A DNA stretch of 45,324 nucleotides from CADCVT01 sp035940955 (GTDB taxonomy: Bacteria > Actinomycetota > Thermoleophilia > Solirubrobacterales > Solirubrobacteraceae), in assembly GCA_035940955.1 (NCBI GenBank), contig DASZEJ010000086.1, forward strand, positions 1 through 45,324. The letters run 5' to 3'. How positions within the stretch are numbered: position 1 is the stretch's first letter; every line of letters starts with the position of its first letter. The notes beneath the pieces are model-generated. The model worked only from the letters and a program-made list of their open reading frames with translations, was not told where the DNA came from and did no database searches. Below are positions 1 through 7,678 of this stretch, piece by piece. The translations under genes and the position numbers were made by a program.

Positions 1-82
1 CGGGTTCGCATGGGACCGAACTGACGCCCACACCCCTCGGTGGCGGTTCCGTCCGCCGCCTGACTTATGTTGACGCGCCAGA

Positions 83-1054
83 ATGGCGGCCCAGCCCACA
101 GCACTCAGGGCGAGTCGCACGGCTGCGGTCGGTGCGAGCGGCGCGGCCACTGCGGCCGGCGTGGGTGGCGCGGCCGGCGTGGCCGCTGCCTCCGCCTCCG
201 ACTCCGACCGGGAGCTCGCGCGGGTCCTGCGCTGGACGCTCGGCGTCCCCACCGCGGCGCTGCTCTCGCTCGCCGCGCTCTACGTCCTCGGTGCGCTGTG
301 GAAGTGGGGGGAGATCCAGGACGCCGGGCTCGTCCCGACCGACGTCCTCTCGCTCGTGCCGCACGCGCAGATCCTCGGGCGCGGCGCGCAGCTGGTCGTC
401 CTCGCCGTGCTCGCGCTGCCGCTGCCGCTGGCGTTCGCGTGGCTCCTGCACCGGGTCCTGCCCGACCGGGCGCGGCCGTGGGGCGTCCCCGCTCCGCTCG
501 GGCGGCTCGTCGCCGACCACCGGCGTCTGCGCCGGGACCTCGACGAGCTGCGCGGCGAAGCCGACCCGATCGCCGAGCCCGGGCGCGACCGGCGGGTCAG
601 GCGGCTCCACGCTCGCGCGCGGGCGCAGGAGGCCGTGCAGCGGCGCACCGTCTGGCTCTCGCGCGCCGCGGTGGCCGCCGCCGTGGCCGCCGGGCTCGCG
701 GTCCTCAGCCCCGCCCGACTGTGCGCCGCCCTCTTCGGGCTCTGGCTCGTCCGGCGCACGTCGCTGAGCACCCTCCGCATCGCCGCCGCCGTGTTCGCGG
801 CCCTCGTCCTCGCCGTGGCCGCGGAGCGGTTCACGGCGCCCGATCCGCTGCCCGACGCCTCGGTCCGCACCACCCGCGGCGTGCTCGTCAAGGGCCCGCT
901 CGTGGCCGCCGGCGCCGACGCCTGGCACGTCGAGGTCGCCGACCGCCGCGTCAAGTCGATCCCGACGGTGAACATCGCGAAGTCCAGCGTCTACTCGCAG
1001 TCCCGGCTGGTGCGCGGGCCGCTCGGCGCCCGGCTCATCGACCTGCTCCGCTGA
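83..1054 (+). CDS. hypothetical membrane protein
   Basis: A 323-residue protein of no recognised family. After an Ala-rich N-terminus there are hydrophobic segments near residues 53-70, 103-122, 210-230 and 255-268, separated by an Arg/Asp/Glu-rich cytoplasmic-looking stretch around 150-205. The last 55 residues look soluble and beta-rich. The ATG at 83 is chosen because the longer reading in another frame here is low-complexity Arg/Ala. A TTATGT hexamer lies 12 nt upstream and may be a -10 box. It is probably transcribed alone, since 90 nt separate it from the phosphate genes. Function unknown. Confidence 0.6.
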   Translation: MAAQPTALRASRTAAVGASGAATAAGVGGAAGVAAASASDSDRELARVLRWTLGVPTAALLSLAALYVLGALWKWGEIQDAGLVPTDVLSLVPHAQILGRGAQLVVLAVLALPLPLAFAWLLHRVLPDRARPWGVPAPLGRLVADHRRLRRDLDELRGEADPIAEPGRDRRVRRLHARARAQEAVQRRTVWLSRAAVAAAVAAGLAVLSPARLCAALFGLWLVRRTSLSTLRIAAAVFAALVLAVAAERFTAPDPLPDASVRTTRGVLVKGPLVAAGADAWHVEVADRRVKSIPTVNIAKSSVYSQSRLVRGPLGARLIDLLR

Positions 1055-1130
1055 CCGCGAGCGCGCCACGCCCGGTGCGCCAGGCCGCGGCCCGCGGCGG
1101 CGCGCCCCAGAGTCCCGCCGCGCTTTGACC

Positions 1131-1136
1131 TAGACT
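1131..1136 (+). promoter_or_regulatory. -10 hexamer TAGACT of the phosphate operon
   Basis: TAGACT sits 8 nt before the ATG at 1145. There is no Shine-Dalgarno sequence between them, so the transcript probably starts at or next to the A of the start codon. The same arrangement recurs before several other genes in the window. Confidence 0.5.
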
Positions 1137-1144
1137 CGCGCGGC

Positions 1145-1771
1145 ATGGCCCGGCTGTCCCAGGTCTTCGCCCCCAAGGACCGTGAGTTCTTCGACCTGTT
1201 CGAGGAGGCGGCGCTCAACGTCGCGCGCGCGGGCGAGATGCTCGAGGAGATGCTCTCCCACTTCCCGGAGCGAGCGTCGCTCGCCCGGGACATCCTGCTC
1301 GCCGAGCAGGAGGGCGACCGGATCACGCACGACATCTTCAGCCGGCTCAACCAGACGTTCGTCACGCCGATCGACCGCGAGGACATCATCCTGCTCGCGT
1401 CGGCGCTCGACGACGTCATCGACCTCACCGAGGAGACGGCGGACTACCTGATCCTCTACAAGGTGGAGGCGCCGATGGAGCAGGCGCAGAGCCTCGCCCG
1501 CATCCTGCGCGACGCCTGCCGCCAGGTCGCCGCCGCCATGCCGCGGATGCGCAACTTCGAGGACATCAAGCACTTCACCGTCGACATCCACCGGCTCGAG
1601 AACGACGGCGACCGCGCCGTCCGGGAGGCGATGGCCTCCCTCTTCGAGACGGGCGTCGACCCGATGGTCGTGATCCGCTGGAAGGACATCTTCGAGCGGC
1701 TGGAGGGAGCGATCGACGCGACCGAGCACGTCGCCGACGTGCTCGAGGCGATCGTCATCAAGAACTCGTGA
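1145..1771 (+). CDS. DUF47/PhoU-like phosphate transport accessory protein
   Basis: A 208-residue, all-alpha, acidic cytoplasmic protein that matches the PhoU-like DUF47 family (Pit accessory protein) in length and in its repeated E/D-rich helices (EQEGDRITHDIF near 57-68, RLENDGDRAVREAM near 150-163). Family members bind metal clusters through paired helical repeats and are thought to control the neighbouring PiT phosphate permease. That permease starts 11 nt downstream, so the two form an operon. The ATG start is supported by the leaderless-type hexamer upstream. Regulatory role inferred from the family. Confidence 0.88.
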   Translation: MARLSQVFAPKDREFFDLFEEAALNVARAGEMLEEMLSHFPERASLARDILLAEQEGDRITHDIFSRLNQTFVTPIDREDIILLASALDDVIDLTEETADYLILYKVEAPMEQAQSLARILRDACRQVAAAMPRMRNFEDIKHFTVDIHRLENDGDRAVREAMASLFETGVDPMVVIRWKDIFERLEGAIDATEHVADVLEAIVIKNS

Positions 1772-1782
1772 CCTAGTCGCCG

Positions 1783-2883
1783 GTGGACTCGGACGTCATC
1801 CTCGTCATCGTCGTCGCGACTGCGCTCGCGTTCGACTTCACGAACGGCTTCCACGACACGGCGAACGCGGTCGCGACCTCGGTCTCGACCCGGGCGATGT
1901 CCCCGCGCACGGCGGTCGGCATCGCGGCGCTGCTGAACTTCGCCGGTGCGTTCATCTCGCTCGAGGTCGCCGCGACGATCGCCAACGGCATCGTCGAGGC
2001 CGAGGCGATCACGGAGACGATCGTCTTCGCCGGCCTCATCGGGGCGATCGCGTGGAACCTGATCACCTGGTACTTCGGCCTGCCGTCCAGCTCCTCGCAC
2101 GCGCTGATCGGCGGGGTGGCGGGCGCGGCATTCGTCGCGGCCGGGCCCGACGCGGTGCTGGGCGACGGCCTGATCGAGAAGGTGTTCATCCCGGCCCTCG
2201 TCGCGCCCCTGCTCGCGTTCGCGACGGCCGCCATGTCGATCCTGCTGACCTACCGGATCGTCGGGCGGCTGCGGCCCGGCCCGGTGAACCGCGGCTACCG
2301 GCTCGGCCAGATCGTGTCCGGGTCGCTGTTCTCCCTCGCCCACGGGACGAACGACGCCCAGAAGACGATGGGGATCATCGCGCTGGCGCTCGTCGCCCAC
2401 GGGGACCTCTCCGCCGGGGCCGACCCGCCGTTCTGGGCGATCGTCTCCGCGGCCACGGCGATCGCGCTCGGCACCTACTCCGGGGGCTGGCGCATCATCC
2501 GCACGATGGGCAGCCGGATCATCAAGATGGACCCGGCTCAGGGCTTCAGCGCGCAGGGCGGGGGAGCGGCGGTCATCCTCGCCGCCAGCCACCTCGGCTT
2601 CCCGCTGTCGACGACGCACACGATCTCGGGCGCGATCATGGGCGCCGGCGCGGCGCGGCGGCTGTCGGCGGTGCGCTGGGGCGTCGCGGGCAACATCGCG
2701 CTTGCGTGGGTCCTCACCGTTCCGGCCGCCGGCATCATCGGCGCCGCGGCGTGGGGGTTCGCGCGCGTCTTCGGCGAGGGCGCGCTCGGGCCGGTCATCG
2801 TGTCGATCTGCGTCCTCGGCCTCGTCGCCGCGGCGCTCGGGCGCCGCCTGCAGCGCGGCCCGGCGATCACCGCCGAGGCGTGA
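1783..2883 (+). CDS. pit: PiT-family inorganic phosphate transporter
   Basis: A 366-residue polytopic membrane protein of the PHO4/PiT family, which takes up metal-phosphate or phosphate by ion symport. The two inverted family signatures are visible: FTNGFHDTANAVATS near residues 19-33 and HGTNDAQKTMG near 187-197. About ten hydrophobic helices are present, and LSTTHTISGAIMGAG lies in the C-terminal repeat. Translation starts at GTG 1783, 11 nt after the DUF47 stop, so the pair is translationally linked. Low-affinity Pit function is the standard assignment; the exact coupling ion is not visible. Confidence 0.92.
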   Translation: MDSDVILVIVVATALAFDFTNGFHDTANAVATSVSTRAMSPRTAVGIAALLNFAGAFISLEVAATIANGIVEAEAITETIVFAGLIGAIAWNLITWYFGLPSSSSHALIGGVAGAAFVAAGPDAVLGDGLIEKVFIPALVAPLLAFATAAMSILLTYRIVGRLRPGPVNRGYRLGQIVSGSLFSLAHGTNDAQKTMGIIALALVAHGDLSAGADPPFWAIVSAATAIALGTYSGGWRIIRTMGSRIIKMDPAQGFSAQGGGAAVILAASHLGFPLSTTHTISGAIMGAGAARRLSAVRWGVAGNIALAWVLTVPAAGIIGAAAWGFARVFGEGALGPVIVSICVLGLVAAALGRRLQRGPAITAEA

Positions 2884-2885
2884 CC

Positions 2886-3128
2886 GTGCCGCTCGCGCAG
2901 GTCGACACCGACGCGCTGCTCGAGCTGCTGTGGACGGCGCCGCTCGCGGCGCTCGGCGTCGCCCTCACGTTCTCCCTCTGCATCCACGGCGCGGCCCGCG
3001 CCAGCGACCTGCGCCGGTCGGGCCGCACCGGAGCCGCGACCGCCTACGGAGCGCTCGCCATCGTCGCCGCGGCCGCGTTCGCCGCGACCGTGGTCGTCGG
3101 CGTGCTCATCATCACCTCGAAGGACTGA
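2886..3128 (+). CDS. small two-helix membrane protein
   Basis: An 80-residue ORF starting at GTG 2886, only 2 nt after the phosphate transporter stop. It has two hydrophobic segments (residues 14-33 and 52-74) joined by a short Arg-rich loop, with a short C-terminal tail. The spacing indicates it is the third gene of the phosphate operon. No family recognised; it may be a small accessory subunit, but this rests only on position. Confidence 0.6.
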   Translation: MPLAQVDTDALLELLWTAPLAALGVALTFSLCIHGAARASDLRRSGRTGAATAYGALAIVAAAAFAATVVVGVLIITSKD

Positions 3129-3138
3129 GCCCCGCCGC

Positions 3139-3660
3139 TCACCGCCGCCGCGCGCGGCGCAGGGCGAAGAGCAGCACGAGCAGCCCGGCGATCGGCGCGA
3201 ACTGGCGCACGCGGTCGCTCCCGCCGGCGCCGCTCGCCGCGTCGCGGGCGGAGGACGCCGCCGCGCGCGCCGCACCCGCCGCGTCGGACCCCGCCGCCTC
3301 CCGCGCCGCTCCGCTCGCGGCCGCCGCGACGGCGCTCGCCGCCTCCGCCACCCGACCGGCGGGGTCGGCGCCGTCGCCGTCCGCCCCCGGCCCCTGCCGC
3401 GGGTCGTCCGCGGGCATCTCGCGGCCCTCGGTGGACTCGCGGATCACGAAGTCGTCGCCGGTGCCGGCGCGCGCGAACGCCTCGCGGACCAGCTCGCGCG
3501 CAGCGTCGGGCGACTCGGCGTCGACGGCGACCTCGAAGGCTCCCGCCTCGTCGGGGTCGCTGAGCTTCGCGTCGCCGAGCGCGTCGGCGAGGCTGGTGCG
3601 CGCGCGCTCGACGCGCTCGCCGGAGGTCACGGTGTAGAGGGCAACGGTCTGCTTGGCCAT
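3139..3660 (-). CDS. hypothetical protein with Ala-rich helix and C-terminal membrane anchor
   Basis: A 173-residue protein. Residues 1-75 look like a small alpha/beta domain. Residues 85-150 are a low-complexity Ala/Asp/Arg stretch likely to be one long helix. Residues 153-167 form a single hydrophobic segment followed by a basic tail, giving a tail-anchored topology. It is convergent with the phosphate operon. No homologous family recognised. Confidence 0.6.
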   Translation of the reverse strand: MAKQTVALYTVTSGERVERARTSLADALGDAKLSDPDEAGAFEVAVDAESPDAARELVREAFARAGTGDDFVIRESTEGREMPADDPRQGPGADGDGADPAGRVAEAASAVAAAASGAAREAAGSDAAGAARAAASSARDAASGAGGSDRVRQFAPIAGLLVLLFALRRARRR

Positions 3661-3700
3661 GGCGTGACTCGTACCCCGGCTTGGCGCGCGGACACCCTCC

Positions 3701-4861
3701 TCAGCTCACGGCGTCCCACGCCCGCAGCGACGGCAGCGGGTCGAACGGCGCGCCGCCCTCGAACCAGCCCGGCGGCGACCACAGCTCGAAGTGCAGGTGG
3801 CACCCGCGCGCGTTGCCGGTGTCGCCGACCGCGCCGATCGGCTGGCCGGTCCGCACCGGCTCCCCGCGCGTAACCACCGCGGGCGCGGCGAGGTGCATGT
3901 AGACGTAGTCGACCCCGTTCCCCTCGCCGCGCACCACCACGTAGTGGCCCGCCCGTGCGTGCGACGCCCGGAACACGACCCGCCCGCCGCGCGCGGCGAC
4001 CATCGGCGTCCCGCACGCGGCGAACACGTCCTGGCCCTGGTGCGAATGCCCCTCGCGCGCCGTGCCGAAGACCGCCGCGGGGCCGCCGAAGTCGTGGCGC
4101 CCGCGGACCGGGAACTTGTGGTCGAGGAACCGGAACGAGTCGACGACCTCGGGCCGCTCCGCTGCCTGCGCGGCCACCGCGGCGACCGGCGCGACGCGGA
4201 ACTCGTAGCGCCCCGGCGGGGCCGCGGCGCCGTCGACGGTCCCGTCCCAGTCCACCCGCTGCTCGGCGCCGGGCGCCACCGGCCCCGGCGTCCAGCGCGC
4301 GACCCGCCCGCCGCCGCGCCGCACGAGCTCGACGGCCACCTCCACCGGCGCGTCCGCCGTCACCACGTACCGCAGCGTGGCGTCCTGCTCGCCGGCGAAG
4401 AAGACCGTGGAGCGGTCGACCCGGGCGTCGATCGCGTCGGTCGTGTCGCGGTCCGCGCCGCCGGGCACGGGCGGCGGCGCCCCGCGCGCGATCGCCACCG
4501 TCGTCGTGCCGGGCGACGCCGCCACCCCGTCGGCGTTGCGCAGCCGCACCCGGCCCGACCGGGCGCCCTCCGGCACGACCACGTCGACCGACCGCCGCTG
4601 CGCGCGCAGCACGGCCACCGCCACGTCGTCCGCCGGACCCCGCCCGCCCACGAACACGGCGTGCCGCACGCGCGCCATCGACCGCCCGCGGATCCGCACG
4701 ACGCTCCCCACGGCGGCCGCCCCGGCGGAAGAGCAGCCCGAGACGCACGCGATCGACTCCACCACCGCCGGCACCGACAGCGCCTGCTGCTGGGCGGCCG
4801 CCGGGCCGGCGGCGGCCGCCGCGACCGCGGTCGCTAGAGTGACGGCCCCACGGGGCGGCAT
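3701..4861 (-). CDS. exported M23-family metallopeptidase (LytM-like)
   Basis: A 386-residue secreted peptidoglycan endopeptidase candidate. An Ala-rich signal peptide (about residues 1-24) is followed by a region resembling an IPT/TIG Ig-like domain (about 28-127), a further beta-rich domain, and a C-terminal M23 domain. Zinc ligands are visible as H274 and D278 (HSHQGQD) and as the HxH at 355-357 (CHLHFE), with a further His in YMHLA at 321-325, so the domain looks catalytically intact. It is divergent from the rplM operon across about 90 nt. The M23 call is strong; the substrate is inferred from the family. Confidence 0.88.
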   Translation of the reverse strand: MPPRGAVTLATAVAAAAAGPAAAQQQALSVPAVVESIACVSGCSSAGAAAVGSVVRIRGRSMARVRHAVFVGGRGPADDVAVAVLRAQRRSVDVVVPEGARSGRVRLRNADGVAASPGTTTVAIARGAPPPVPGGADRDTTDAIDARVDRSTVFFAGEQDATLRYVVTADAPVEVAVELVRRGGGRVARWTPGPVAPGAEQRVDWDGTVDGAAAPPGRYEFRVAPVAAVAAQAAERPEVVDSFRFLDHKFPVRGRHDFGGPAAVFGTAREGHSHQGQDVFAACGTPMVAARGGRVVFRASHARAGHYVVVRGEGNGVDYVYMHLAAPAVVTRGEPVRTGQPIGAVGDTGNARGCHLHFELWSPPGWFEGGAPFDPLPSLRAWDAVS

Positions 4862-4953
4862 AGCCGCTCGGTTCCACGCCCGCGCGCGATCCCCTCGGGA
4901 TGCAACGGGCTATGCTGCTGAGCCGCCCGGCCGCCCCGCGGCCGCCTTACGCC

Positions 4954-5388
4954 ATGAAGACCTACGTCGCCAAGCCCACCGACCGCGAGCGCAACTGGCT
5001 CGTCGTCGACGCCACCGGCCAGACCCTCGGCCGGCTGGCGACGCGCATCGCCGACGCGCTCCGCGGCAAGGACAAGCCGGAGTACACGCCCCACATCGAC
5101 ACCGGCGACTTCGTCGTCGTCGTGAACGCCGAGAAGATCTCGGTCACGGGCAACAAGCGGGCCGACAAGAAGTACTACCGCCACTCCGGCTACCCGGGCG
5201 GCCTGAAGGTCCGCACCTTCGAGGAGATGCTGGAGCGCCGGCCGGAGGAGATCATCCGGCTCGCGGTCAAGGGGATGATGCCCCGCAACCGGCTCGCGCG
5301 GAAGCAGATCACCAAGCTCAAGGTCTACGCGGGGCCGGACCATCCCCACCAGGCGCAGAAGCCGCAACCGATGGAGATCGACGCGTAG
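4954..5388 (+). CDS. rplM: 50S ribosomal protein L13
   Basis: A 144-residue protein, the normal L13 length, beginning MKTYVAKP and containing the family blocks DRERNWLVVDATGQTLGRLA, YTPHIDTGDFVVVVNAEKI and GMMPRNRLARKQ. The ATG at 4954 is preferred to an in-frame ATG at 4900, which would add 18 residues not found in L13. A TATGCT hexamer at 4911-4916 could be the -10 box, leaving a leader of about 35 nt. Its stop shares a base with the rpsI start, giving the usual rplM-rpsI pair. Confidence 0.97.
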   Translation: MKTYVAKPTDRERNWLVVDATGQTLGRLATRIADALRGKDKPEYTPHIDTGDFVVVVNAEKISVTGNKRADKKYYRHSGYPGGLKVRTFEEMLERRPEEIIRLAVKGMMPRNRLARKQITKLKVYAGPDHPHQAQKPQPMEIDA

Positions 5389-6272
5389 TGGCCGGAGAGA
5401 CGCCCCCGCCCGAGGACCAGCAGGGCGCCGACGAGCGCACCGACGCCGCCGACACGCCGGCCGAGCCGGGCCTGGAGGAGGGCACGACGCCGGGCGCCCC
5501 CGAGGCGACCGCCGAGCAGCCCACCGAGGCCGAGGCCGCCGACACGCCCGCGGAGGCCGCGGGCGACACCGGCGGCCCCGCCGACCCGACCGCGGACGCG
5601 GCGGACGCGGACGCAGACGCCGACACGGCCGACACCGCCGCCGCCGACGAGGACGAGGGCGACGACGAGGACGACGCCCCGCCCGCCCCCCGCGAGAAGC
5701 CGGCGATCCCCGGCATGGACCTCGAGGTCGACATCGTCCTCGAGGGCGAGGACGCGCTCGACCGCTCGCCCTACGGCGACGAGGAGGACCTCTCCGAGGC
5801 CGCCGACGAGCAGCTCGCCGCCGCCGACGACCCCGACGCGCTCGCCGACCAGCCGATCGCCGCCGCCGCGATCGACCTCGGCGCCGACGCCCGCTACACC
5901 GCCACCGGCAAGCGCAAGACCGCGATCGCCCGCGTGATCCTGAAGCCCGGCACCGGCGAGTACACGATCAACGGCAAGCCGCTCGACGCCTACTTCCCGC
6001 GCCCGACCCTGCAGCGCAACATCCGCCAGCCGCTCGAGACAGTCGGCTACGAGGGCCGCATGGACGTCGTCGCGCGGATGCACGGCGGCGGCGTGTCCGC
6101 GCAGGCCGGCGCGCTGCGCCACGGCATCAGCCGCGCGCTCATCGAGGCCGACCCGAACCTGCGCGGCGAGCTCAAGCGCCGCGGCTTCCTCACGCGCGAC
6201 GCGCGCGTGAAGGAGCGCAAGAAGGCCGGTCTCAAGAAGGCCCGCAAGCGGCCGCAGTTCTCCAAGCGCTAG
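5388..6272 (+). CDS. rpsI: 30S ribosomal protein S9 with long acidic N-terminal extension
   Basis: The last 125 residues are a complete S9 core, from YTATGKRKTAIARV to the basic C-terminal tail ending QFSKR, which in S9 reaches the P-site tRNA. Ahead of it is an extension of about 169 residues, rich in Ala, Asp, Glu, Thr and Pro, without any recognisable domain. The start is GTG 5388, whose G is the last base of the rplM TAG stop; no other in-frame start gives a standard-length S9 at a good site. Some actinobacteria have short acidic S9 extensions; this one is longer than the ribosomal core itself. Confidence 0.93.
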   Translation: MAGETPPPEDQQGADERTDAADTPAEPGLEEGTTPGAPEATAEQPTEAEAADTPAEAAGDTGGPADPTADAADADADADTADTAAADEDEGDDEDDAPPAPREKPAIPGMDLEVDIVLEGEDALDRSPYGDEEDLSEAADEQLAAADDPDALADQPIAAAAIDLGADARYTATGKRKTAIARVILKPGTGEYTINGKPLDAYFPRPTLQRNIRQPLETVGYEGRMDVVARMHGGGVSAQAGALRHGISRALIEADPNLRGELKRRGFLTRDARVKERKKAGLKKARKRPQFSKR

Positions 6273-6286
6273 CGCGCGCGGAGCCG

Positions 6287-7576
6287 ATGGGCCGCCGTCT
6301 GTTCGGCACCGACGGCGTCCGGGGCGCCGCGGGCGAGGTGCTGACCGCCGACCTGGCCCTGAGGCTCGGCCACGCCGCGACCAGGAACCTCGAAGCGGAC
6401 CGCCCGCGCGTGCTGGTGATCCGCGACACGCGCGAGTCCGGCCCGATGCTCGAGGCCGCGCTCGCCGCCGGGGTCGCCGCGGCCGGGGGCGACGTCCTGC
6501 TCGGCGGCGTCCTGCCCACGCCGGCGGCGCCGCTGCTGATCGACCGCTACGGCCTCGACCTCGCCGCGGTCATCTCCGCCTCCCACAACCCCTACGGCGA
6601 CAACGGGATCAAGTTCTTCGCCGGCGACGGCTTCAAGCTCACCGACGCCGCCGAGGCGCAGATCGAGCAGCGCCTGGACGACCCCGTGACCGGCGCGGCG
6701 ATCGGCCGCGTCGACGCGCTCCATGGCACCGAGGAGGACTACCTGAGGGCGCTCCACACGCGCTTCGAGCACATCGACCTCAGCGGCCGCCGCGTCCTGC
6801 TCGACTGCGCCAACGGCGCGACGTGCCGCGTGGCGCCCGAGGCCTTCCGCCGCCTCGGGGCCGAGGTCACCGCCGTCGCCGACGCCCCCGACGGGCGCAA
6901 CATCAACGCCGGCTGCGGCTCGACCCACGTCGAGGACCTCGACGTCGCCGGCCACGACGTCGCCTTCGCCTTCGACGGCGACGGCGACCGCGTGCTCGCC
7001 AAGGACCGCACCGGCGCGGTCGTCGACGGCGACGAGCTGCTCGCCCTCGCGGCCCTGCACCGCCGGGTGCCGGGCGTCGCCGTCACGGTGATGACCAACT
7101 ACGGCTTCCACACCGCCATGCGCGCGGCCGGCGTCGAGGTCGCCACGACGAGGGTCGGCGACCGCTACGTGCTCGAGGAGCTGCGCGACCGCGGCTGGGC
7201 GCTCGGCGGCGAGCAGTCCGGCCACATCATCGACATGGGCTTCGTCCCCTCCGGCGACGGGATCGCCGCCGCGCTGCTCACGCTGGAGGCGCTCGACGGA
7301 CGCGACCTCGCCGACCGCGCCGCCATGGAGAAGCTGCCCCAGCGGCTCGTCAACGTCCCCGTCGCCGACCGCGACGCGGCGATGGCGTCCGAGGAGCTGG
7401 CCGGGGCGGTCGAGCGCGAGAGCGCGGGGCTGGAGGGCCGCGGCCGCGTCCTCGTCCGCCCCAGCGGGACCGAGCAGCTCGTGCGCGTGATGGTCGAGGC
7501 GCCGACCGCCGAGGAGGCCGACGCCGTCTGCGGGCGGCTGACGGCCATAGTCGAATCGTCTAGTGGGCGCACCTGA
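6287..7576 (+). CDS. glmM: phosphoglucosamine mutase
   Basis: A 429-residue alpha-D-phosphohexomutase that converts glucosamine-6-phosphate to glucosamine-1-phosphate for UDP-GlcNAc and peptidoglycan synthesis. Visible motifs are FGTDGVRG at the N-terminus, the phosphoserine loop ISASHNPYGDNG (S99), the Mg loop DGDGDR, the sugar loop GEQSGHI, and the phosphate-binding loop RPSGTEQLVRVM near the C-terminus. It starts 14 nt after rpsI. The rplM-rpsI-glmM-glmS order is common in Gram-positive bacteria. Confidence 0.96.
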   Translation: MGRRLFGTDGVRGAAGEVLTADLALRLGHAATRNLEADRPRVLVIRDTRESGPMLEAALAAGVAAAGGDVLLGGVLPTPAAPLLIDRYGLDLAAVISASHNPYGDNGIKFFAGDGFKLTDAAEAQIEQRLDDPVTGAAIGRVDALHGTEEDYLRALHTRFEHIDLSGRRVLLDCANGATCRVAPEAFRRLGAEVTAVADAPDGRNINAGCGSTHVEDLDVAGHDVAFAFDGDGDRVLAKDRTGAVVDGDELLALAALHRRVPGVAVTVMTNYGFHTAMRAAGVEVATTRVGDRYVLEELRDRGWALGGEQSGHIIDMGFVPSGDGIAAALLTLEALDGRDLADRAAMEKLPQRLVNVPVADRDAAMASEELAGAVERESAGLEGRGRVLVRPSGTEQLVRVMVEAPTAEEADAVCGRLTAIVESSSGRT

Positions 7577-7625
7577 ACGCTGCAAAGCGGGAAGGACCGC
7601 CGTTGGTAACCTCGAACGCCTCCAA

Positions 7626-7645
7626 GGGGCCGCCTCCGCGGCCCC
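7626..7645 (+). promoter_or_regulatory. perfect GC hairpin in the glmS leader
   Basis: GGGGCCGC (7626-7633) and GCGGCCCC (7638-7645) form an 8-bp perfect stem with a CTCC loop. It lies in the 102-nt gap between glmM and glmS and ends 33 nt before the glmS ATG. No T-run follows it, so it is not a classical intrinsic terminator. It may be a leader structure or a processing/attenuation site. I could not match the gap to the glmS ribozyme core. Confidence 0.4.
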
Positions 7646-7678
7646 TCGCGGTGGGAAGAAAGGACCACTGACCCGACC

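Noticed and set aside
7577..7678. glmS ribozyme before glmS
   Set aside because: The gap is only 102 nt and I could not find the conserved ribozyme core or pairing pattern; only one simple hairpin is visible.
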